From contig NC_017030.1 in NCBI RefSeq assembly GCF_000255295.1, positions 682,001 through 746,000 of the forward strand: a DNA stretch of 64,000 nt. The letters are read 5' to 3'. Shown here piece by piece: positions 58,465-64,000 of this stretch. Both the position numbers and the translations under genes were made by a program. Positions within the stretch are counted from its first letter, which is position 1; each line of letters begins with the position of its first letter. Under the pieces are notes generated by a model. That model worked only from the letters and a program-made list of their open reading frames with translations. It searched no databases and was not told where the DNA came from. The stretch is from Corallococcus coralloides DSM 2259. Lineage in GTDB: Bacteria > Myxococcota > Myxococcia > Myxococcales > Myxococcaceae.

Positions 58465-59259
58465 ATGGCCTTCCCCCACCCCCAGCGTCGGAAGCACGAG
58501 TCCGGTCAGGCCGCCGTGGAAGCGGCGTTGTGCATGCCGCTCGTGGTGTTCATGGTGCTGGGCACGCTGCAGCTCTTCATGCTGCTGCAGGGCCGCATCC
58601 TGGCGCAGGTGGCGGTGTACCGCGCGGTGCGCGCGGGCAGCCTCAACCACGGCAGCTGCGAGGCGATGACGCACGCGGCGCTGGTGACGATGCTGCCCAC
58701 GGTGGAGCGCACGCGCACGCCCGCGCAGCTGGCCAACGCCTTTGACGAGCGCAAGCGCAACTTCCTGCGCGTGCGCGGCTCGCGGGGGACGCTCTTCACC
58801 GAAGGGCCCATGGTCGAAATCGTCCGCGAGTCCCCGGACGTGGGCTGGGTGCGCGGCCATGGAGAAGAGGACCTGCTGTTCGACGTGCCCACGGACGACG
58901 CGGCGTTGATGCGCCAGCGCACGCTCGAGATCCGCATGGTGGCCTGGTACTACATGCGCATCCCGTTCGCGGACTGGGTGATGAGCCGCATGTTCCTGGC
59001 CCAGTTCCACCTGAAGAACTACACGAACGCGAACCCGCTCAACCCGGCGCAGAAGGAGTCCGACTGGTGGGCGGACACCGACGTGGAGCTGGGGCCGGAT
59101 GACTGGCCCGGCGGGGACCTGGGCGAGCGGATGCTGCGCTGGAACGCGCAGGGGCACTACCTGTTCCCCATCCAGGTGCACGCGGCCATGAAGATGATGA
59201 CCCCGGTGAGGGCGGCGAACTTCAATGGAGGTGCCGGATGCAGCCTGCACGGCTTCTGA
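58465..59259 (+). CDS. TadE-like pseudopilin (first gene of the Tad operon)
   Basis: The protein of about 264 residues starts at ATG 58465. A basic leader (MAFPHPQRRKHESG) precedes a long hydrophobic helix that begins GQAAVEAALCMPLVVFMVL, the prepilin-type pattern cleaved after Gly with Glu at +5. TadE-family minor pilins share this. The remaining 200 residues are polar and contain Trp/Tyr-rich segments. It is exported by the Tad/Flp machinery. The start is not certain, since a good ribosome-binding site is 18 bp away. A longer frame from 58396 exists. Its end overlaps the next gene by 22 bp, so translation is coupled. Confidence 0.75.
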   Translation: MAFPHPQRRKHESGQAAVEAALCMPLVVFMVLGTLQLFMLLQGRILAQVAVYRAVRAGSLNHGSCEAMTHAALVTMLPTVERTRTPAQLANAFDERKRNFLRVRGSRGTLFTEGPMVEIVRESPDVGWVRGHGEEDLLFDVPTDDAALMRQRTLEIRMVAWYYMRIPFADWVMSRMFLAQFHLKNYTNANPLNPAQKESDWWADTDVELGPDDWPGGDLGERMLRWNAQGHYLFPIQVHAAMKMMTPVRAANFNGGAGCSLHGF

Positions 59260-60776
59260 AGTCCGGCCCGCGCGGCCAGGCGCTGGTGCTGTTCTCGCTG
59301 ACGTTCCTCCTGCTGACGCTGATGGTGCTGGGCACGCTGGGCTTCGGCATGCGCGCGAAGGAGCGCGTGGAAATCCAGATGGCGGCGGACGCGGCGGCCT
59401 ACAGCCAGGCGGTGTCCACGGCGCGCACGTTCAACGCCATCGCGGTGATGAACCGCGCCCAGATTGCCCACATGGTGGCCATGGCGGGCACGCAGTCGAT
59501 GATCAGCTACGGCAGCCAGCAGTACGCCGCGCGGCAGCTCTCCCCGTGCGCCATGCCCGGCAACGACTGGTCCGCCCTGGACGAGGCGGCGGGCCAGCAG
59601 GTGATCACGCTCCAGGGGCGCGCGGGCAGCATGTTCCGCGCGGAGTTGGTCATGTACAACCGGCTCATCGGAACGCACCTGGCGCGACAGGGCCTCACCA
59701 GGCTCATCGCCCGGGAGGTCAACCCGGAGCTCGACGCCCCGGATGAGGGCGACGCCAAGTCCCTGGCGGAGGTGTCCGGCGGCGCGTCCGCCGGCACGGG
59801 CTACGACGACCTGATGCAGCAGGTGAAGACCGGCACCGTGCCGGACACCTCGGGCGCGGTGATGACCACCGGTGGAGGCCAGGGCGACGCCATGCGCAAC
59901 GCCACCATGGGCAGCCTGGGGTGGACGTGGGTGCACAACCGGGAGACCGGCAGCGCGGGCTTCGGCTCGGGCGCCGCCGCGCACAACCCCGGCTTCCAGT
60001 TCTACGCCAGCGCGTCCGCGATGGACTCCTCCACCTACCAGACCATCTCCGGCCGCAACTCGTGGGCGCACGACCACGGCCGCGCGGTGACGGGCACCTG
60101 CCCGGACGGCACCCCCTACACCGCCGCGGCGACGGACGCGTGGGTGATGTCCGACGAGCGCCAGTCCCACGAGGACCAGCACGTCTACGGCGCGAAGGCG
60201 CCGCCCGGCCAGGGCGCGGAGAACAACACCACCGTGGATGAGCGCCACACGCTGGGCGCCTGCGTGGTGTGCCCCGGCATCTGGCCCTACTCGGTGGGCT
60301 TCAACGCGGGGCTGCTGCACGGCAACGCCGCGGAGAACGACTACGGTCAGCCCAAGCTGTACGCCATGCTCCGGCGCGACTACGCGAGCGGCTCGCGCCG
60401 CGCCCGGCCGGATCCATGGAACCTGGTGTTCACCTTCAAGTTCGCCAACCAGGAGACGGAGTTCGACAACGCCGCGCCGCTGGGCCGCATCCAGCCCACC
60501 GGCCGCGAGGACGTGCAGCGCAACCAGGTGGCGCTGGCCGCGGGGCTCGCCTACTACCACCGGCCCCGGCCGGCGGCGGTGGGCGGCGGCTGGGAGGAAC
60601 CGCCCAACTTCCTCAACCCCTTCTGGCGCGCCACGCTGGTGAGCACCGAGGGCGCCCGCGACGACAAGCCCGCGAACAGCCTGCAGGCGGCGGGCTTCTC
60701 CGAGCACGCGGAAGCGCTGCGCCGGCTGGACAACGCCGGCTACCGGGGCGGCAGCAGCACGGGAGGGAAGTACTGA
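59238..60776 (+). CDS. TadG-like pilus-assembly protein with Tad domain
   Basis: The 512-residue protein has the N-terminal Tad (Flp pilus-assembly) domain. After MQPARLLKSGPRGQALVLFS comes a hydrophobic helix, then GMRAKERVEIQMAADAAAYS, the conserved A-DAAA motif of TadE/TadG-type pseudopilins. A long extracytoplasmic part follows, rich in Gly, Asn and aromatic residues, with Cys pairs such as GACVVCPGIW that may form disulfides. The ATG at 59238 has GGAGG upstream. Its TGA overlaps the next ATG. It likely anchors or regulates a Tad pilus or secretes a surface fibre. No ATPase or prepilin peptidase lies in the window. Confidence 0.82.
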   Translation: MQPARLLKSGPRGQALVLFSLTFLLLTLMVLGTLGFGMRAKERVEIQMAADAAAYSQAVSTARTFNAIAVMNRAQIAHMVAMAGTQSMISYGSQQYAARQLSPCAMPGNDWSALDEAAGQQVITLQGRAGSMFRAELVMYNRLIGTHLARQGLTRLIAREVNPELDAPDEGDAKSLAEVSGGASAGTGYDDLMQQVKTGTVPDTSGAVMTTGGGQGDAMRNATMGSLGWTWVHNRETGSAGFGSGAAAHNPGFQFYASASAMDSSTYQTISGRNSWAHDHGRAVTGTCPDGTPYTAAATDAWVMSDERQSHEDQHVYGAKAPPGQGAENNTTVDERHTLGACVVCPGIWPYSVGFNAGLLHGNAAENDYGQPKLYAMLRRDYASGSRRARPDPWNLVFTFKFANQETEFDNAAPLGRIQPTGREDVQRNQVALAAGLAYYHRPRPAAVGGGWEEPPNFLNPFWRATLVSTEGARDDKPANSLQAAGFSEHAEALRRLDNAGYRGGSSTGGKY

Positions 60777-61762
60777 TGCGCGCGCTCTCTCCCCTGTCGC
60801 GCCGGGGACAGGCGCTCGTCGAGACGGCCCTGGGGTCCATGGTGTTCGTCACCATCCTCCTCTTCGGCATCTACTTCGCGGAGGTGGGCGCGCTGTCGCT
60901 CAAGGTGCAGGAGGCCGCCAACTTCGCGCTGTGGGAGTCCACCGGGCACGTGATGCACAACCCGCAGAACGGCGTCTTCCAGCGCTCCAACGCGGAGGCC
61001 CAGGGCTCCTCGGAGGCCGCCGGGCGCTACCAGGACTTCGATGGCCGCTCCGGCCAGCACAGCGGCGCGATGACCTTCCAGCAGGCGCTCGCCCGCGCCA
61101 CGCGCATCCAGGTGGACTGCGAGCCGACGCGGCCCGCGGGCAGCTCCATCGACATCCTGGGCACCCGTCCGCAGGACGCGTCGACCGACGAAACGGGGGC
61201 GCTGGCGGCGGCCATGGACACCCAGTCCGAGGGCATCTCCTGCACGGCGTTCACCACCCTGCGCGCGGAGCGGCTGGGCAACTTCATGGAGCCGGAGTTC
61301 TTCAAGGTGTCTCACCGGCGGGCCACCGACCCGTTCCGCGTGTGCGCCGCCGGGCGCGCGTCCAACGGGCGCTGCAACGGGCGCTTCTTCATGCTGCTGG
61401 ACGACTGGGGCCTGTCCACCGTGGCGGAGGGCCGCGAGTGCCCGCTCATGATCGACAGCGGGGGCTCCTGCGGGAACGTGGACTACCACGGCTGGGCGGA
61501 GCGGGTGTACCGCGAGAACGGCGGCGGCGGCAGCGCAGGAAGCGCGCTGATGGCGGGCGTGGGCGCGGAGGGCGGCGTGAATGAAGACATGTTCTTCATG
61601 AGCTTCCGCGGCTCGGAGAGCAACTACGAGCAGAGCATCGGTGGGTCGCACGCGGGCAACCAGACCGTCTGGGAGACCACCCCCTTCGTGGCGGACAACC
61701 TGTCCCCCACCTACCGGAACGACGGCCGTCGCAACAAATGGCTGGGAGGCGTGCCGCATTGA
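60776..61762 (+). CDS. TadE-like pseudopilin (third gene of the Tad operon)
   Basis: The 328-residue protein starts at ATG 60776, overlapping the previous stop codon by one base, behind GGGAGGGAAG. A short basic leader MRALSPLSRRG precedes QALVETALGSMVFVTILLFGIYF, a prepilin-like helix with Glu at +5 relative to Gly. The rest is extracytoplasmic with scattered Cys (DCEPT, SCTAF, RVCAAG, RCNG, ECPLM, SCGNV) that could form disulfides. It is about half the length of the TadG-like protein and appears to be another minor pilin. Coupling by the overlapping TGATG suggests fixed stoichiometry. Confidence 0.8.
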   Translation: MRALSPLSRRGQALVETALGSMVFVTILLFGIYFAEVGALSLKVQEAANFALWESTGHVMHNPQNGVFQRSNAEAQGSSEAAGRYQDFDGRSGQHSGAMTFQQALARATRIQVDCEPTRPAGSSIDILGTRPQDASTDETGALAAAMDTQSEGISCTAFTTLRAERLGNFMEPEFFKVSHRRATDPFRVCAAGRASNGRCNGRFFMLLDDWGLSTVAEGRECPLMIDSGGSCGNVDYHGWAERVYRENGGGGSAGSALMAGVGAEGGVNEDMFFMSFRGSESNYEQSIGGSHAGNQTVWETTPFVADNLSPTYRNDGRRNKWLGGVPH

Positions 61763-62475
61763 TGCGGTCCGGGCGCGTGGCGGGAGCGGTGCTCTCGCTG
61801 GTGCTGGGCCTGTCCGCCCAGGCGGCCCCCGACGCGGGCGTGCCGGACGCGGGCGTGCAGCAGGCCGCGCCGCCCCGCTTCGCGTGGCCCAAGCTCCAGG
61901 TCATCGCCCACGTGGAGTCCAGCGACATCGTGGAGGCGGGTGGCATCCCGGTGGCGCTGCGCGCGGTGCACGTGAAGGAGAACATCCGGGAGCTGGTGCA
62001 GCGCTTCGCGGACGCGTTCCGCGATGGCGGCCTCTACGTGCCGCCCGGCAAGGAGCAGGCGCAGTACGCGAACAACGCGGCCATGCTCACCGCGTTGGAT
62101 CCGAAGCGGCGCATCACCTACACCGTGGTGATGATGCCGCAGCCGGACGGCACCACCACGCTGTACCTGGGTGAAGCCAACCACGCGCTGGCGCGTCCGC
62201 AGAATGCGGCCGGGGACTTCGCGCCGCTGCCGCCGCAAGCGAACGGCGTGCTGCGCGTCAACGCGGAAGGGTCGCGCACGCTCACCTTCCAGGTGCCGCT
62301 CACGGGGCCGCAGGTGGACGCCTTCTACGAAGACGCCCTGGTGAAGAGCGGGTGGAAGCGCGGCGACGAGCCCGGCCTGTACTCCCGGACTGGCGCGGAG
62401 CTGCGGCTCACGCACCAGCCCTCCAAGGAGGGGCAGCGCGACGTGGTGCTCATCTATCAGGAACGCGCGCGCTGA
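61762..62475 (+). CDS. Secreted hypothetical protein, last gene of the Tad operon
   Basis: The 237-residue protein starts at ATG 61762, overlapping the previous TGA by one base. A signal peptide (MRSGRVAGAVLSLVLGLSAQA) is followed by an Ala/Pro/Asp linker (APDAGVPDAGVQQAAPP). The mature domain is mixed alpha/beta with EAGGIPVALRAVHVKENIREL and YTVVMMPQPDGTTTLYLGEA. It ends with a FYEDALVKSGWKRGDEPGLYSR-type strand/turn. I do not recognise the family. Position points to a role in Tad pilus assembly or its surface attachment. Confidence 0.72.
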   Translation: MRSGRVAGAVLSLVLGLSAQAAPDAGVPDAGVQQAAPPRFAWPKLQVIAHVESSDIVEAGGIPVALRAVHVKENIRELVQRFADAFRDGGLYVPPGKEQAQYANNAAMLTALDPKRRITYTVVMMPQPDGTTTLYLGEANHALARPQNAAGDFAPLPPQANGVLRVNAEGSRTLTFQVPLTGPQVDAFYEDALVKSGWKRGDEPGLYSRTGAELRLTHQPSKEGQRDVVLIYQERAR

Positions 62476-62502
62476 CGGCGCGGGCATCAACGCGCGTGCT
62501 GC

Positions 62503-63057
62503 TCAGGCGCGCAGCTTCTCGCGCAGCGCCTTGGCGCGGCCCTGCATGTCGGGGTCCAGGCTGGTGATCTCAATGGACTTCAGCCGCTGGTCCAGGCTCT
62601 TGGGCAGCTTCTTCTGGAGCGTGCCCGCCTCCTGGAGCGACTCCAGCTTCGCCAGCGCCTTGTCCACGATGCGCTCGCGCGGGTGGTCCAGGAGGCTGTC
62701 GAGGAAGTACGCGTCCTCGGGCATGTCCGGATACTTCTCCAGGTAGTCCACCACGCCCTTCACCCAGTCCGCGCGCGTCTCCGACTCCTGCACCTTGCGC
62801 AGGGCGTCCTTCTGGGCCTTGCGCTTGCCTTCGGGGTCGAACGTCTTCGCGAGCCCCTCCGGCAGCTCGCCGCCGGTGAAGAGGGCGTCCGCGGCCGTCT
62901 TGTATTTCTGGTAGCTGGCGCTGCGCTCCAGCTTCTGCTGCGCCGGGTCGTCCTGGCGCGAGTGGTACTTGCTCTTGCCGCGCTGCGCGTCCAGCTCGCG
63001 GTAGGACTTGTTGCGCTTGCCGGTGAAGCCACCACCGTCGTTGTCGTCTCGGGCCAT
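62503..63057 (-). CDS. Charged helical hypothetical protein
   Basis: The 184-residue protein is very charged (Lys/Glu/Asp/Arg) and helical. It starts MARDDNDGGGFTGKRNKSYREL, a disordered lead, and continues with RKVQESETRADWVKGVVDYLEKYP, DSLLDHPRERIVDKALAKLESL and a final helix QGRAKALREKL. No membrane or catalytic motif is seen. The ATG at 63057 has GGGGAGATG upstream and is 2 bp after the stop codon of the preceding gene, so they are co-transcribed. The family is not recognised. Confidence 0.72.
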   Translation of the reverse strand: MARDDNDGGGFTGKRNKSYRELDAQRGKSKYHSRQDDPAQQKLERSASYQKYKTAADALFTGGELPEGLAKTFDPEGKRKAQKDALRKVQESETRADWVKGVVDYLEKYPDMPEDAYFLDSLLDHPRERIVDKALAKLESLQEAGTLQKKLPKSLDQRLKSIEITSLDPDMQGRAKALREKLRA

Positions 63058-63059
63058 CT

Positions 63060-63821
63060 TCATCTCCCCTTGCGGGCGCGCCACAGCGCCGCCAGTCCCC
63101 GCCGGACGAGGGTGCGCACCTGCGCCAGCTCCTCGGGGGCGAGGGGGTGCTCCTCGTCCTGCTCCGCCTCGAACAGCGCTTCCGTCACGTATTCCTGGAG
63201 GGCATCCGGCGCGGGCGGCGCATCCGGTTCCCTGTCCAGGGCCCTGGCATCCACGGCCGAGAGCCCCGGCGGCCAGCCCAGCTCCAGCATGGCGTGCAGC
63301 TCGAAGAGCAGGTGGCGGGCGACCCCATAACCTTCGTCCGTGAGGCCAGCGGCGTCAAGCGCACCCAGCAAGCCGTCCTGCCGGTTCTCGAAGGCATGCA
63401 TCAGCCGCGTGCGCGCCTTGTCGTCGTCCTCCAGATAACGCCAGGCGGCCTCCACGAATTCGCCGGAGGGCTCGTCCGGATGGAAGGGCGCGGGCGGCTG
63501 CAGCCGCTCCTTCTTCGGGCGCGGAGGGCGGGGGCCGTCCTCCAGCCGCACCGCCTTTCCCTCCAGCACCGCGTCCCAGAGGCCCAGCAGGTTCTGGTAC
63601 AGGCGGCGCGCCAGGTCCGGGTCCGGGAAGCGGGGCTCCCCCTCGAAGAGGGTGGGAATCACCTGGCTGGCATCGGCGCCTTCCGCGCGCGCCTCGCGCA
63701 TGCGCTCGAGCACGTCGGCGGTGTCGCAGGGACTGCCAGACAGCTCCAGCAATCCGTCGAGCGTCTGTGCACCCTCGAACTGGCGGACGAAGTCGGGGGC
63801 TCTGTTCTTGGAGCGGCTCAT
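63060..63821 (-). CDS. Hypothetical protein co-transcribed with the charged helical protein
   Basis: The 253-residue protein starts at ATG 63821 (MSRSKNRAPDFVRQFEGAQ). It is acidic overall and mainly helical, with a Pro-rich middle (GPRPPRPKKERLQPPAPFHPDEPSG cut here) that separates two helical domains. The second has AAWRYLEDDDKARTRLMHAFENR and HLLFELHAMLELGWPPGLSAVDARAL. A basic tail LWRARKGR ends it. There is no signal peptide or membrane segment. It may form a complex with the adjacent charged protein. I do not recognise the family. Confidence 0.68.
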   Translation of the reverse strand: MSRSKNRAPDFVRQFEGAQTLDGLLELSGSPCDTADVLERMREARAEGADASQVIPTLFEGEPRFPDPDLARRLYQNLLGLWDAVLEGKAVRLEDGPRPPRPKKERLQPPAPFHPDEPSGEFVEAAWRYLEDDDKARTRLMHAFENRQDGLLGALDAAGLTDEGYGVARHLLFELHAMLELGWPPGLSAVDARALDREPDAPPAPDALQEYVTEALFEAEQDEEHPLAPEELAQVRTLVRRGLAALWRARKGR

Positions 63822-63927
63822 CGTGGAATGGACGGTAGGCACAAGGCGGGCATCCGCGCACGGGGCAATCACGCCATGGCGGGCGCGGCTTCCGTTTCGG
63901 ACGCGGCGCCCCTACTCTGCGGCAGTC

Positions 63928-64000
63928 ATGGCCGTGGAAACTTCGTCCGACCCCTTGAAGTCCGCGATGCAGGAGCTCTACCGCGCTCGCGCGGTGGAGG
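63928..64000 (+). CDS. 5' end of an unidentified gene leaving the window
   Basis: From ATG 63928 the frame MAVETSSDPLKSAMQELYRA is open to the right edge, 24 codons. It is divergent from the hypothetical-protein pair, starting 106 bp from it. Too little is present to assign a family. Confidence 0.5.
   Translation, partial: MAVETSSDPLKSAMQELYRARAVE

Overview
This is a very GC-rich, gene-dense stretch of a bacterial chromosome with strong G/C bias at third codon positions. The gene content points to a fruiting myxobacterium of the Myxococcaceae, most like Corallococcus or Myxococcus. The evidence is many histidine kinases and orphan receivers, Ser/Thr kinases fused to accessory domains, a KaiC-like ATPase with a receiver, DUF5985 membrane-protein pairs, a Sit-like polymorphic lipoprotein toxin and Tad-type pseudopilins. 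The genus is inference. I recognise no rRNA, tRNA, insertion sequence, prophage or CRISPR array.

Layout. 1-5.1 kb: the 5' end of an AraC-type regulator, an HAD phosphatase, type II NADH dehydrogenase, a rhomboid protease, a lipoprotein and RNase Z. 5.1-10.9 kb: a DUF2293 protein, then a TetR regulator / RND adaptor / RND pump operon with a palindrome at the regulator start. 11-16.4 kb: a STAS-like protein, a cold-shock protein, a membrane protein, a beta-propeller-like lipoprotein, a secreted protein and an AtoE-type fatty-acid transporter, several with clear intrinsic terminators. 16.5-20.3 kb: a KaiC-like ATPase plus receiver, an unknown protein and a winged-helix/DUF5985/DUF5985 trio. 20.3-28.8 kb: an aldo/keto reductase, a large GAF/PAS histidine kinase, DUF779 with an aldehyde dehydrogenase, and a phosphoribosyltransferase / hydrolase / ribokinase-family operon.

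28.9-31.6 kb is the accessory island. It holds a Sit-like lipoprotein toxin with an AHH nuclease domain, an Imm11-type immunity protein, a decayed SMI1/KNR4 fragment and a highly structured non-coding stretch leading to a sigma-54-like promoter. 31.6-42.1 kb: a Ser/Thr kinase with PilZ-like and J-like domains, an AarF/UbiB kinase whose start lies in a 12-bp inverted repeat, two receivers, and a CheB / histidine kinase / CheR-PAS cluster. It also holds a probable inactive paralogue of the 27 kb hydrolase.

42.3-46.2 kb is the most unusual locus. Three genes, each overlapping the next by 4 bp, encode a divergent tryptophan 2,3-dioxygenase (TDO) family protein, a kynureninase-like PLP enzyme and an O-methyltransferase. 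The dioxygenase carries a His/Ala-rich tail of about 300 residues with three CPM (heme-regulatory-like) motifs, and it has lost the substrate-binding Thr loop of true TDOs. 46.4-55 kb: a multiheme c-type cytochrome lipoprotein followed on the same strand by a FIST sensor protein, a hybrid kinase with three receivers and a single receiver, with another kinase upstream. 55.3-64 kb: a RapA/SNF2-like ATPase, a four-gene Tad/Flp operon with a structured leader, two hypothetical proteins and the start of a gene leaving the window.
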